DNA of 64,000 nt, taken from NCBI RefSeq assembly GCF_030273445.1, contig NZ_CP120678.1, positions 2,581,501 through 2,645,500 on the forward strand, written 5' to 3'. Every line of letters begins with the position of its first letter. Positions within the stretch are counted from its first letter, which is position 1. This DNA is from Selenobaculum gibii. GTDB taxonomy: Bacteria; Bacillota; Negativicutes; ICN-92133. The position numbers were made by a program, and so were the translations under genes. Below are positions 18,558-27,852 of the stretch, in pieces. Below the pieces are notes generated by a model that searched no databases, had not been told where the DNA came from, and saw nothing but the letters and a program-made list of their open reading frames with translations.

Positions 18558-20489
18558 CTATTTTTCAAAAAGTATATTTAATGCTTCCTCAGCAGTTTCA
18601 ACACCGTGAATCTCAAGACCAAGATGTCCTTTAGGAATGTCTTTTTCATTTTCTTTTGGGATAACAAGCGTAGTAATTCCCGCCTGCTTTGCACCATAAG
18701 CTTTTTCAAAAACTCCGCCTACGGGGCGAACTCTGCCCTGAATAGATATTTCACCTGTAACAGCCACCTCTTGGCGAATTGGTTTTTCTTCCAAAGCTGA
18801 AATCAATGCCGCTAAAATTGCCGTTCCAGCAGAAGGGCCGTCAATATTACCTCCGCCAATAACATTAACATGCACGTCATAATCGCTTAAATCTCTTCCC
18901 GTAGTCTTTCGTACTACCGCAGCTGCGTTAAAAACAGAATCTTTTGCCATACTTCCAGCAGTCTGATTAAAACGAATTGTGCCTTTTCCTTTTTCATGCG
19001 CCGGAAAAGCTACAGCTTCAATCTCAATCACTGAACCTAGAAATCCAGATACACCTAATCCAAATACCTTTCCTACTTCAGCTTGTTTTGAGGATTTATT
19101 GTTTACAAATGGTGATAGGCGGCTTACTTGAACCACTTTATAAATATCGTCCTTTATAATCGTCACATTGCTCATTGCAGTATGATTGCCCCGCTGAAGT
19201 GCAAGACTATATGCATCTGCCAAGATGTTAATCGCTTTACGACCTTCAATCGTATATTCACTAATCAAAGCAGCTATTTCCGGGGAAATATTTACTTCTA
19301 ACTTTTCAGCAGCATTGAGCACAATTTTTTGAATATGCTGTGGTGTTAGCGGCTCAAAGTAAATTTCAGCACATCTTGAACGAAGCGCCGGATTTATATA
19401 TCCAGCTTCGCGCGTAGTTGCACCAATCAAAACAAAGTCCGCCGGTGCACCCTCCTCAAACAATTTTCTGATATACTTCGGCACATTTTCATCACTTGGA
19501 TCATAATAAGCCGAATCAAAATATGCCCTTTTATCTTCAAGCACTTTTAATAATTTGTTTTGCAGCATTGCATCCATTTCGCCAATTTCATCAATGAATA
19601 GGATACCACCATGGGCCTCAGTAACTAATCCCGGTTTTGGTTCAGGAACACCCGTTTCAGCCAAATCACGTTTTGCCCCCTGATAAATCGGGTCATGGAC
19701 TGAACCCATAAGCGGATTTGTCATATCCCGAGGATCCCAGCGAAGTGTTGTGCCATCTGTTTCAACAAACGGTGCCTCCTTCTCGAAAGGCGTAAACTTC
19801 GTTTGAATAGCTTCCTCTAATACTAATCTCGCAGCTGTCGTCTTCCCTACACCAGGTGGACCATACAAAATGAGATGCTGTGGATATGGTGAACTAAGTT
19901 TTGCCCGAAGTGATTCTATCGCCCGCTCTTGTCCAACAACTTCAGCTAAGCTACTCGGACGAAGTAACTCCATTACTGATTTTGTCAGTTTTCTTTCATC
20001 CATTGCTTCTAAATCTGCATAACGCTTTAACGTCTGGGCATTTTCTACTGATGCATTTTCCTCTTTAAGGACTTGCATCTTAATTTCTTTTACATACTCT
20101 TGATGACGTTCGTCCATCTTGTCGGAAATCTTTTTCTCAATCTTTTCCTCGACCGTCCGTCGCGCCATAATATCTGCAATTTCTTCTTCTAATCCCTCAA
20201 GGATTTTTGGAATCTCCTCATCCTCCGGTAATTTATCTAAAGTCGGATTCTCATATACTAGTTTTTCTAAAGCGAGAATCCGCTCTTTTATATCGTCTGA
20301 ACGCATTTGTTCTAATGCGTCAAGCTTACCGGCTCTAAGCACTAGCTTATCCGAACCCAAAATAGCTGCAAGCAATCCATAAATTGCTGCTACTTGCCTA
20401 CTTAATTGATCATCCTCTTTGATTGCTTTAATCTCTTCTTCTTTCGGCGGATTCATTTTGCCAATAAGTTTATCAAAAAACTCTTTCAT
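18558..20489 (-). CDS. ATP-dependent protease of the Lon family (LonB/LonC type)
   Basis: This 643-residue protein lacks the N-terminal Lon substrate domain and begins with a helical, coiled-coil-like region of about 170 residues. An AAA+ module follows: Walker A LYGPPGVGKTTAAR near 210, Walker B GGILFIDEIGEMD, and an arginine-finger region NPALRSRCAEIYFEPL. The C-terminal protease domain has DGPSAGTAILAAL (catalytic Ser) and VRPVGGVFEKAYGAKQAG (catalytic Lys). The family is frequent in spore-forming Firmicutes and has been linked to sporulation; the role here is inferred. It is packed between rplI (13 bases) and dnaB. Confidence 0.9.
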   Translation of the reverse strand: MKEFFDKLIGKMNPPKEEEIKAIKEDDQLSRQVAAIYGLLAAILGSDKLVLRAGKLDALEQMRSDDIKERILALEKLVYENPTLDKLPEDEEIPKILEGLEEEIADIMARRTVEEKIEKKISDKMDERHQEYVKEIKMQVLKEENASVENAQTLKRYADLEAMDERKLTKSVMELLRPSSLAEVVGQERAIESLRAKLSSPYPQHLILYGPPGVGKTTAARLVLEEAIQTKFTPFEKEAPFVETDGTTLRWDPRDMTNPLMGSVHDPIYQGAKRDLAETGVPEPKPGLVTEAHGGILFIDEIGEMDAMLQNKLLKVLEDKRAYFDSAYYDPSDENVPKYIRKLFEEGAPADFVLIGATTREAGYINPALRSRCAEIYFEPLTPQHIQKIVLNAAEKLEVNISPEIAALISEYTIEGRKAINILADAYSLALQRGNHTAMSNVTIIKDDIYKVVQVSRLSPFVNNKSSKQAEVGKVFGLGVSGFLGSVIEIEAVAFPAHEKGKGTIRFNQTAGSMAKDSVFNAAAVVRKTTGRDLSDYDVHVNVIGGGNIDGPSAGTAILAALISALEEKPIRQEVAVTGEISIQGRVRPVGGVFEKAYGAKQAGITTLVIPKENEKDIPKGHLGLEIHGVETAEEALNILFEK

Positions 20490-20502
20490 TAATTGCCTCT
20501 TT

Positions 20503-20949
20503 CTAGCCTGCGATGATATGAACCTTAATCTTACTTGTAATCTCCGGATGAACCTTGATTACAGCTTCATAGTCGCCCAATCCCTTAATCGTATCTTTCA
20601 CTTCAATTTTTCTCTTATCAATATCAATATTATGATTTTTCTTTAATGCATCTGCAATATCTTTACCAGTCACAGACCCAAATAATTTTCCACCTTCACC
20701 AATTTTTACTGGAATGGAAACTTCAATTTTACTTAATTGTGCTGCCATTAACTTTGCTTCATCAGTCGCTTGCTGTTGCTTGCGTTCTTCCGAACGTTTT
20801 TGTTGATTTACCGCATTTAAGTTTGTTACAGTCGCTTCAATTGCATATTTTTTTGGCAATAGAAAGTTTCTTCCATATCCTTCTGAGACTTCAATAACGT
20901 CACCTTTTTTGCCAACTTTTTTTACGTCTTGTTGTAAAATTACTTTCAT
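20503..20949 (-). CDS. rplI: 50S ribosomal protein L9
   Basis: The 148-residue protein has the L9 N-domain MKVILQQDVKKVGKKGDVIEV followed by GYGRNFLLPKKYAIEAT, the long connecting helix, and the C-domain ending FGSVTGKDIADAL and VHPEITSKIKVHI. Its start overlaps the gdpP stop by four bases (ATGA), so translation is coupled. Confidence 0.97.
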   Translation of the reverse strand: MKVILQQDVKKVGKKGDVIEVSEGYGRNFLLPKKYAIEATVTNLNAVNQQKRSEERKQQQATDEAKLMAAQLSKIEVSIPVKIGEGGKLFGSVTGKDIADALKKNHNIDIDKRKIEVKDTIKGLGDYEAVIKVHPEITSKIKVHIIAG

Positions 20950-22934
20950 TTGTGTTCACTCTCCTCAATATATTTACTGCTGATTTCTACGACTTTCGCC
21001 TTTAAGTCTTCTAACTCAGCATCTTTTACCTGTGCTCCAGCTACGTTTTGATGACCGCCACCGCCGATTTGTTCCATAATCACTTGGACATTGAATTCTC
21101 CAGTCGAACGAGCACTCACCCCAACACCGCCGCCTTCAAGCGGAAATAAAACAATGCTCATGCGCACATCCTCAATCCTAAGCATTGCATCAGCAACCTG
21201 TGCTGATGTAATCTGTGCATTTTGTGTAGACGGGCAAATAGTAACAATTAAGCCCCCCTTATACATTTGTGCATTCCCAATTGCATTCGCATGAGCGATA
21301 ACACTTTCATAATCACTTCTAAATAAATGTCGAACTACTGATGGATCTGCACCGCATCGTCTTAAATGTGCTGCCGCATCAAAGGTACGAACGCCCGCCT
21401 GCACTGTAAAGTTTTTCGTATCAACCACAATCCCGGAATAAAGCGCCGTTGCATCCATACGCGTTAATTCTAAATCGTCACTAAAATACATCAATAATTC
21501 TGTCACCAATTCGCTCGTTGACGACGATGATGGCTCAATATAAATAAGCAACGGACTATTAATAAAGCTTTCTGAACGACGATGATGGTCAATCACAATA
21601 ATATTCTCTATGCGATCCAATAACGCTGGTGCTGCTGTCATTTGTGGAATATGTGTATCGACAACAATGAGCAGCGGATTCGCCGCCATTAAAGCAACTG
21701 CCTCTCCTGCATGAATAAATAAATCATCATATTCTTCATACTCTTTTAAGATATCCGTAAACTTTTGCACGCCTGTCGTAATATCACTAAGGACAACATA
21801 TGTCTTTTTACCTAAATATTTCGACATCCGCGCTACCCCTAGCGCTGCTCCAAAACTATCAAAATCCTCGTTATGATGTCCCATAACGAGAACTAAATCA
21901 GCACTGCCAATAATTTCATTCATCGCGTGCGATACTACACGCGCTTTTACACGTGTATGTTTTTCCACAGCTTTTGCTTTACCACCAAAGAAATGCATTT
22001 TCCCTTCGAGGTTCACCGCGATTTGGTCACCACCACGTCCCAATGCTAAGTCTAGTCCAGCCTGTGCCAAATCGCCTAACTCCGCTAAATTAACTTCATT
22101 TTCTTCCTCAACTGCAATCCCCATGCTAAGTGTTACAGGGAATTTATTTGCACCATGAATCGCACGCACTTTATCTAAAATATCACATTTCTCATCAATC
22201 ATTTTATTTAAAGCGCGACGATCAAGAACAGCTACATACATGTCCTGTGCAATCCGCTTGATAAAACCACCAATACTAACAATCCATTCATCCAGCAATT
22301 GATTCAATTCTACAAGAATTTCCGTTCGTTCAGCTTCATTCAGCCCTTGTAAAACTTCATCATGATTATCAATTTGTACGTAGGCAATTACCTTTTTGCC
22401 CATTTCGTACTTATGCTTCATGTTTGCTTCAGCTGTAATATCATTTACATACAGCACCATTAACCCATGACTATCCTCAAAGCTAATAATTGGACGATGT
22501 TTTACCTCATAAGTTTTTTTGCCCTCTGAAAAGAAAAATTGTCCTTCCATATCCCAAAACTTATTGATATCAAGGTTTTCCCAATAATTTTTTACATCTA
22601 TGCCGATTTCCGGTTTTTCCCCGAGCCATCGGGCAAACTCATCATTTACCCATTGCAAACGACCTTGATAATTCAATACCATAATCGCTAATGGCAGATT
22701 ATCTATCGCATAATTCGATAACTCATTGATATTTTTTACTACATTATTGTAGTAATCCTCTAATGCTCTTTCCCTATCCTGACAGCGTTCTCGTCCATAA
22801 ACAAATAGTAACGCCAATAGTATGAATCCAAAAGCGCCTACATAAATATTATATAACATCAATACCAGCGAAAATGCAAAAATTACAAATAAATGGATTC
22901 GAATATCTACCCAAGTAGATGATCTCCGAGGCAT
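20946..22934 (-). CDS. gdpP: c-di-AMP phosphodiesterase GdpP (YybT)
   Basis: The 662-residue membrane protein has two N-terminal helices (IHLFVIFAFSLVLMLYNIYV, FILLALLFVYG), a degenerate PAS domain (NLPLAIMVLNYQGRLQWVNDEF), a degenerate GGDEF-like domain (ALNKMIDEK...), then DHH (ADLVLVMGHHNEDFDSFGAALG; VIDHHRRSESF) and DHHA1 (EQIGGGGHQNVAGAQV) domains. It hydrolyses the second messenger c-di-AMP. The frame opens three codons earlier, but AGGAGGTGG placed 6-8 bases before the ATG at 22934 fixes the start. The order yybS-gdpP-rplI matches that of Bacillus. Confidence 0.95.
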   Translation of the reverse strand: MPRRSSTWVDIRIHLFVIFAFSLVLMLYNIYVGAFGFILLALLFVYGRERCQDRERALEDYYNNVVKNINELSNYAIDNLPLAIMVLNYQGRLQWVNDEFARWLGEKPEIGIDVKNYWENLDINKFWDMEGQFFFSEGKKTYEVKHRPIISFEDSHGLMVLYVNDITAEANMKHKYEMGKKVIAYVQIDNHDEVLQGLNEAERTEILVELNQLLDEWIVSIGGFIKRIAQDMYVAVLDRRALNKMIDEKCDILDKVRAIHGANKFPVTLSMGIAVEEENEVNLAELGDLAQAGLDLALGRGGDQIAVNLEGKMHFFGGKAKAVEKHTRVKARVVSHAMNEIIGSADLVLVMGHHNEDFDSFGAALGVARMSKYLGKKTYVVLSDITTGVQKFTDILKEYEEYDDLFIHAGEAVALMAANPLLIVVDTHIPQMTAAPALLDRIENIIVIDHHRRSESFINSPLLIYIEPSSSSTSELVTELLMYFSDDLELTRMDATALYSGIVVDTKNFTVQAGVRTFDAAAHLRRCGADPSVVRHLFRSDYESVIAHANAIGNAQMYKGGLIVTICPSTQNAQITSAQVADAMLRIEDVRMSIVLFPLEGGGVGVSARSTGEFNVQVIMEQIGGGGHQNVAGAQVKDAELEDLKAKVVEISSKYIEESEHK

Positions 22935-22987
22935 CAACTCCACCTCCTATACCAACATTCATTTATCCAATAACTAATTCTCATTCT

Positions 22988-23941
22988 TTATGAATCACGT
23001 TTTTGAAAACGCGTCCGATAATCAAATAATATATCAAATAACCCTACAATTGACAACATTTGTGCAAAGATTCCATTAAGTAGGATTAATATTAGTATAA
23101 AACCCCTTAAAGCTTTTGACAAATTATATTTACAAGTTGCGTAGCAGAGTAGGGAAATTCCTTGCAGCAAAGTTAATATCGTCATTAAAAGCCATAAATT
23201 CATAGAAACCTGATTTAACAATGTCAGTTCATACTTAGTACTCCAATACATCCCAATCAGTGCAATCGCATAGAAATAAACCACCCACTTTGGAAAGCGC
23301 CAATCCTTAAACGGCAACAGTCGTGGTGTGTCTTGAATATTAAGCCGTCTAAGAAGCATCCCCGTCGCTGCGAAATTAAGATACCCTTCAATAAAGCTAA
23401 ATGCAACAATTGCGCCAGGCATAAGAACTTTTGTCAAAGCCATAATATCTTGCATCATCTTTTCCATTTCAGCCAATTGCTGCTCATTCATCCCGGAACT
23501 GCGATAAAATTCAACTGCATCGCGAAATACTTCATCAACACCGTTTCCAAAAGGATTAATATCCATAAAATAAAACATGGATGCTATCATAATTACTTTA
23601 GCTACTACGGAAGCAATACTTGCTGATAAAATTGCTTTTACTGGGCTAAATTTATGTCTAAATGCATAGACTAAAGCCATTCCAACCAAAACAAATCCTG
23701 GAAGAAGAAACAATGAGTAAATCGGCGACATCAATAAAGCGACTAATATACTTACAACAACTGCTGTAAGCAAACTAATTCTAGTGCCATGCCTGATTCC
23801 TAAAATAATGATAGGCAGTGGACAAAGTATTTTTGCAACAATACCAAGAATCGGCAACATTGATGCTAATGCCATAAGCACAGATACCCCTGCCAGAATT
23901 CCGCCTTCTACCATAGGCGTCAATTTAAATCTATTTTGCAT
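22988..23941 (-). CDS. YybS-like DUF2232 membrane protein
   Basis: The 317-residue protein consists of about eight membrane helices, beginning TPMVEGGILAGVSVLMALAS and GIVAKILCPLPIIILGIRHG, the conserved start of DUF2232 proteins. The middle loop holds EEFYRSSGMNEQQLAEMEKMM-type helices. Family function is unknown, possibly a transporter-like S component. It sits directly upstream of gdpP (53 bases) and directly after the MazG-like gene, a conserved neighbourhood. Confidence 0.88.
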   Translation of the reverse strand: MQNRFKLTPMVEGGILAGVSVLMALASMLPILGIVAKILCPLPIIILGIRHGTRISLLTAVVVSILVALLMSPIYSLFLLPGFVLVGMALVYAFRHKFSPVKAILSASIASVVAKVIMIASMFYFMDINPFGNGVDEVFRDAVEFYRSSGMNEQQLAEMEKMMQDIMALTKVLMPGAIVAFSFIEGYLNFAATGMLLRRLNIQDTPRLLPFKDWRFPKWVVYFYAIALIGMYWSTKYELTLLNQVSMNLWLLMTILTLLQGISLLCYATCKYNLSKALRGFILILILLNGIFAQMLSIVGLFDILFDYRTRFQKRDS

Positions 23942-23945
23942 TCCT

Positions 23946-24248
23946 TCACCTCTTCAAATGTCTTTCCAGCTTCGAAAAATCACCAAAACGCTCTTCAATC
24001 GCTGCATTTTTTCTACAGCAATCCTGTACTTTCTCTTTAACAGCCTCGTCTAATTCTAGAAAATTTATACCTAAACGTCTCCCCAGCACATAGCCCATGA
24101 CAATTAAAGATGCCAGGGAATCCTTAATTGCTGTTTCACGATGATTTGCCATCGCTTTATATAATGAACCAACCGTAATCAATAATTCACTTTTCAGCTC
24201 TTCAATTAACCGCATAACTCTAACAATATCTGATTCTTGGGAAAACAA
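23946..24248 (-). CDS. MazG-like protein
   Basis: The 100-residue all-helical protein (IVRVMRLIEELKSELLITVG, KDSLASLIVMGYVLGRRLGI, DEAVKEKVQDC) matches the small MazG-like family encoded before yybS in Firmicutes. The acidic metal-binding residues of true MazG pyrophosphohydrolases are only partly present, so enzymatic activity is uncertain. It heads the leftward operon and ends four bases before the next start. Confidence 0.75.
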   Translation of the reverse strand: MFSQESDIVRVMRLIEELKSELLITVGSLYKAMANHRETAIKDSLASLIVMGYVLGRRLGINFLELDEAVKEKVQDCCRKNAAIEERFGDFSKLERHLKR

Positions 24249-24348
24249 GCCAAGCCCCCCTTTGGAAACCTATCTGTGTAATATTCTAACCAAAATGGTC
24301 ATCTTCCTGCTTCTGTATGACTTTTACCAAAATAATCATCATGATTTA

Positions 24349-24377
24349 TTATCAGACTTCATATTTTTTGTTATAAT
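24349..24377 (+). promoter_or_regulatory. Promoter of the flavin reductase-like gene
   Basis: TTATCA (24349-24354), 17-base spacer, TATAAT (24372-24377), 36 bases before the ATG. Confidence 0.65.
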
Positions 24378-24413
24378 AAAAAGAAAAAATTTTACGTATA
24401 AAGGGGTATCCAT

Positions 24414-24920
24414 ATGACATTTAAAGAAATTCAAGCGGAAGACTTCGTTTATAGTACATTTAAAACAATTGGGAAAGACTGGCTTTTAGTAACAGCCGAA
24501 AAAGATGGTAAAGCAAATACGATGACAGCATCCTGGGGTGGTCTTGGTGTAATGTGGGGAAAAAATGTTGCCTACGTTGTCATTCGCCCACAACGCTATA
24601 CAAAAGAATTTATTGACGGCGCAGATACGCTATCCCTTACCGTTTTCGATGAAAATTATCGTAAAATGCTCAGCTACTGTGGCAGCGTATCAGGAAGAGA
24701 TGAAGATAAAATCGCAAAATCCGGGTTAACTGTCGCGCATGAAAACAACACTCCATATTTTAATGAAGCAAAAATAGCTTTACTCTGCAAAAAACTTTAT
24801 GCACAAGAATTTAAACCAGAATGTTTTATCGATCAAGAAAGTAAAGAAAAATGGTACCCTGGTGCTGATTATCATACAATGTACATTGTTGAAATCGAAA
24901 AAATCTTAGTACAAGAATAA
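24414..24920 (+). CDS. Flavin reductase-like FMN-binding protein
   Basis: The 168-residue protein has the split-barrel flavin reductase fold: FKTIGKDWLLVTAEKDGKANTMTASWGGLGVMWGK, then VVIRPQRYTKEFIDG, SLTVFDENYRKMLSYCGSVSGRDEDKI and a tail YHTMYIVEIEKI. Relatives bind FMN and may reduce flavins or act on small thiol or quinone substrates. It is a single-gene unit with AAGGGG before the ATG and a strong terminator at 25018-25064. A dispersed repeat begins at its stop codon. Confidence 0.88.
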   Translation: MTFKEIQAEDFVYSTFKTIGKDWLLVTAEKDGKANTMTASWGGLGVMWGKNVAYVVIRPQRYTKEFIDGADTLSLTVFDENYRKMLSYCGSVSGRDEDKIAKSGLTVAHENNTPYFNEAKIALLCKKLYAQEFKPECFIDQESKEKWYPGADYHTMYIVEIEKILVQE

Positions 24921-25012
24921 AGTAGACTTAATTCACGCGGAGTTTTTACTCCATCTGAATTCTCGTCACACTTATCCGTGGACTTAGCACAGATTAGTCA
25001 TTGGATAGTTTT
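24918..25012. repeat. Dispersed intergenic repeat, copy A (shortened)
   Basis: Begins TAAAGTAGACT and carries GGAGTTTTTACTCC-ATCTGAAT and AGCACAGATTAG, matching copy B at 38210-38338. Relative to B it lacks about 40 bases that form one arm of the second hairpin, so it looks like a decayed copy. Confidence 0.7.
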
Positions 25013-25017
25013 TTTAT

Positions 25018-25064
25018 AAGGTGGGGTGGTTACAAGGGGCAACCACCTCACCTTATTTTTCTTT
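25018..25064 (+). terminator. Strong terminator after the flavin reductase-like gene
   Basis: AAGGTGGGGTGGTT pairs with AACCACCTCACCTT (one G-U) around a 9-base loop, followed by ATTTTTCTTTT. Confidence 0.9.
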
Positions 25065-25233
25065 TGGACTCCACAGTGGATAATCATTGCGTAACAGATA
25101 ACGATTATACAAAATTACAATGCCAACTAACAATAAAATCCCCGGGATCAACAAAGTTATCCACAAAAACCTGTGTTTAAGTTGTGGATAACTTTGTTTT
25201 TTACCTCGCCTATTATTATTTTAACAAATTCAT
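25053..25233 (-). pseudogene. Small single-helix membrane protein, frame broken by one base
   Basis: On the minus strand an ATG (25231-25233) after AGAAGGAACAAG starts M-N-L-L, and its frame stops at once. Removing one A from the AAAA run near 25222 joins it to a frame encoding NNNRRGKKQSYPQLKHRF, a hydrophobic helix ITLLIPGILLLVGIVILY, and NRYLLRNDYPLWSPKEK with stop at 25053-25055. The joined product would have about 59 residues with a basic N-terminus and one membrane helix. A sequencing error, a true pseudogene or frameshifting are all possible. The inverted DnaA-box repeat lies inside it. Confidence 0.45.
25152..25196. repeat. Inverted repeat containing two perfect DnaA boxes
   Basis: CAAAGTTATCCACAA (25152-25166) and TTGTGGATAACTTTG (25182-25196) are perfect complements. 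Each contains the DnaA consensus TTATCCACA. A third near-match, AGTGGATAA, is at 25075-25083. TTTTTT follows on the plus side. The rest of 25197-25380 shows no gene. Confidence 0.7.
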
Positions 25234-25380
25234 CTTGTTCCTTCTATTTTACATACAGTTTTTCTTTATCTTGTACATCAAATTTATCACGCTATCTTCC
25301 TCCTATGATCCTTAGTTTTCTGTCAAAATACAAAATACAGTATTCCTCTGAACATTATCCTTCTGTAACGGACATTTTTA

Positions 25381-25409
25381 TTGACTAAATATTCATCTTG
25401 TCATAAAAT
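25381..25409 (+). promoter_or_regulatory. Promoter of the OPT transporter gene
   Basis: TTGACT (25381-25386), 17-base spacer, TAAAAT (25404-25409), 46 bases before the ATG. Confidence 0.65.
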
Positions 25410-25454
25410 ACCCTATGTACCAATAGATATAATTTAAAAAGGGAGATTGACAAC

Positions 25455-27491
25455 ATGAAACAACCTGATTTTATGAGTCATGATCTACATTTGCCAGAAT
25501 TGACCCTCCGTGGTATGCTACTCGGTTTGCTTATTACGGTTATATTCACGGCTTCTAATGTTTATCTTGGCTTAAAGGTGGGTCTCACATTCTCATCCTC
25601 AATTCCAGCCGCTGTAATTTCAATGGCTATTTTAAGAATGTATAAGGACTCAAACGTATTAGAAAATAACTTAGTACAAACGCAAGCATCCGCTGCGGGA
25701 ACGCTTTCAGCGATTATTTTTATTCTTCCAGGCCTTTTAATGCTCGGATACTGGCAAGGATTCCCGTTCATTCAAACGCTTTTCATATGCGCTTGTGGTG
25801 GATGTCTAGGAGTATTATTTACGATCCCTTTACGCAGAGCCATGGTCGTAAACTCCGAATTACCATACCCAGAAGGTTTAGCTGCGGCTGAAATCCTAAA
25901 AGTAGGCAGCAATAGCGAAAGTTCGGCCACAAATAAAGGCGGACTTAAAGACATCCTTTCTGGTGGTATAGTCGCTGCAATTATTGCATTATGTTCCAAT
26001 GGATTCCGGGTTCTTTCCGCTGAAGTAAGCTATTGGCTTTCTTTCGGTGCAGCAACAACACAAATTCCTTTAGGCTTTTCTTCTGCACTACTTGGTGCTG
26101 GTTATCTAATCGGAATTGCAAGCGGTATTGCAATTCTATCTGGCTTAGTACTTGCATGGCTTGTATTTGTTCCTTATCTTACTTCTACATTGCCAATACC
26201 TGACGGGCAAAGTGTTTCCTCCTTCGCTTCCTATGTTTGGGCAAAGAAAGTTCGTTTTATCGGCGCTGGTACAATTGGTATCGCCGCAATCTGGACATTA
26301 CTTACTTTCACAAAACCAATTATCGATGCGATTAAATTATCTATTAAAGCAATGAAAGAAAATCAAGGCTCCTCTGATACTCATCGTATGGATACAGATA
26401 TGTCCCCAAAATCTATTGCTATCGTATTCATTGTTATATTAATCGGATTATTAATGACTTTCTATTCTTTTATCGCCGATGCTAATTTGTCGACAGAGCT
26501 TACGCTCACTTATGTCATTGTAGGCGTTATTATTGCAATCGGCATGGGATTTTTTGTCGCTGCAACTTGCGGTTATATGGCTGGATTAATTGGAACTTCT
26601 GCCAGCCCGATTTCTGGTATTGGAATCTTAGGTATTATTGTTTCCTCTCTTGTCGTTCTTGGAATCGGAACTTCAGCAAGCTTATTTGATACAGTTGCAG
26701 GTACAAAATTTGCTACAGCGTTAGCAATTTTTATTACAAGCGTTATCGTAGCAATCGCTGCTATTTCCAATGACAACTTACAAGATTTAAAAACTGGCTA
26801 TCTTGTTGGTGCAACACCTTGGAAACAACAGGTTGCACTTCTTATCGGTAGCGTTGCCGGTGCGTTTGCAATCGCACCAGTATTAAATCTTCTTTATGAA
26901 GCCTATGGTTTTGCCGGTGCAATGCCACGTGTAGGAATGGATGAGGCACAAGCATTATCTGCTCCACAGGCAACCTTAATGACAACGATTGCCCAAGGTA
27001 TTTTTAGCCATAACTTAGAATGGGATTACATCCTATTTGGCGCATTGGTTGGTATCGTAGCGATTATCATTAACTATATTTTAAAGAAAACAACAGCAAC
27101 ACTTTCCCTTCCTCCACTTGCTATAGGGATGGGTATTTATTTACCTCCAACACTTGAAATGCCTCTTGTTCTTGGATCAGTTCTCGGCTATTTCATGCAC
27201 CGTTATTTACGCAAACGCGCTGAGCACCGCAGTCCAAATAACATAGAAGAAGATGTGGAAAACTGTAACCGTCACGGCGTGCTTTTCGCCTCTGGATTAA
27301 TTGTAGGCGAAAGCTTAATGGGCGTTATTATTGCCGTTATTATTGTATTCTCCGTAACCTCCGGTGGTGGAGATGCACCACTTGCATTAGTTGGTAACGA
27401 TTTTGGAAAAACTGCTGATATACTTGGACTACTTGCATTTATTGCAGTAATCATAATGTTTATCAAGCGTATTGTTTCAGAAAATAAGTAA
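25455..27491 (+). CDS. OPT-family oligopeptide transporter
   Basis: The 678-residue inner-membrane protein has about fourteen to sixteen helices and OPT signatures: ELTLRGMLLGLLITVIFTASNVYLGLK at the N-terminus, VVNSELPYPEGLAAAEILK in the middle of the first half, ISGIGILGI, and a C-terminal IVGESLMGVI. The bacterial branch takes up oligopeptides or metal-chelates with proton symport. AAAGGGAG lies 8-10 bases before the ATG. It is a monocistronic gene with terminator at 27501-27535. Confidence 0.93.
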   Translation: MKQPDFMSHDLHLPELTLRGMLLGLLITVIFTASNVYLGLKVGLTFSSSIPAAVISMAILRMYKDSNVLENNLVQTQASAAGTLSAIIFILPGLLMLGYWQGFPFIQTLFICACGGCLGVLFTIPLRRAMVVNSELPYPEGLAAAEILKVGSNSESSATNKGGLKDILSGGIVAAIIALCSNGFRVLSAEVSYWLSFGAATTQIPLGFSSALLGAGYLIGIASGIAILSGLVLAWLVFVPYLTSTLPIPDGQSVSSFASYVWAKKVRFIGAGTIGIAAIWTLLTFTKPIIDAIKLSIKAMKENQGSSDTHRMDTDMSPKSIAIVFIVILIGLLMTFYSFIADANLSTELTLTYVIVGVIIAIGMGFFVAATCGYMAGLIGTSASPISGIGILGIIVSSLVVLGIGTSASLFDTVAGTKFATALAIFITSVIVAIAAISNDNLQDLKTGYLVGATPWKQQVALLIGSVAGAFAIAPVLNLLYEAYGFAGAMPRVGMDEAQALSAPQATLMTTIAQGIFSHNLEWDYILFGALVGIVAIIINYILKKTTATLSLPPLAIGMGIYLPPTLEMPLVLGSVLGYFMHRYLRKRAEHRSPNNIEEDVENCNRHGVLFASGLIVGESLMGVIIAVIIVFSVTSGGGDAPLALVGNDFGKTADILGLLAFIAVIIMFIKRIVSENK

Positions 27492-27500
27492 AGTACGACA

Positions 27501-27535
27501 AAGAGGCTGCATGGAAATTATCCATGCAGCCTCTT
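27501..27535 (+). terminator. Terminator after the OPT transporter gene
   Basis: AAGAGGCTGCATGGA pairs perfectly with TCCATGCAGCCTCTT, followed by TTATTTAT. Confidence 0.93.
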
Positions 27536-27571
27536 TTATTTATCTTTTCTCACAAAGGATATATAGACATA

Positions 27572-27600
27572 AAAAAGAGAGCCTACGAGAGCTCTCTTTA
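27572..27600 (-). terminator. Terminator after rpsR
   Basis: AAAGAGAGC and GCTCTCTTT pair around an 8-base loop, with TTTTTT on the minus strand, just beyond the rpsR stop. Confidence 0.88.
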
Positions 27601-27606
27601 AAAATC

Positions 27607-27837
27607 TTATTCAGCAGTAAATGGCAATAATGCAATGTTACGTGCACGTTTAATTGCTACAGTTACTTGACGTTGATGTTTTGCACAGTTACCAGAAATA
27701 CGACGAGGTAAAATTTTACCACGTTCTGTAACATAACGGCGTAATTTTGGAACATCTTTATAATCGATAGCTTCTACTTTATCGACACAGAAACTACAAA
27801 CTTTCTTTTTAGGTTTTCTTCCTCTTTCGCGTCTCAC
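27607..27837 (-). CDS. rpsR: 30S ribosomal protein S18
   Basis: The 76-residue protein has the S18 pattern: [32 protein letters not shown], then [29 protein letters not shown]. The CxxC and later Cys form the zinc-binding C+ type. Last gene of rpsF-ssb-rpsR, 15 bases after ssb. Confidence 0.97.
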   Translation of the reverse strand: MRRERGRKPKKKVCSFCVDKVEAIDYKDVPKLRRYVTERGKILPRRISGNCAKHQRQVTVAIKRARNIALLPFTAE

Positions 27838-27852
27838 CGAACATACCTCCTT

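Noticed and set aside
25075-25196. oriC of the chromosome
   Set aside because: Only two perfect and one imperfect DnaA boxes, no dnaA/dnaN beside it, and no AT-rich unwinding array in the expected layout.
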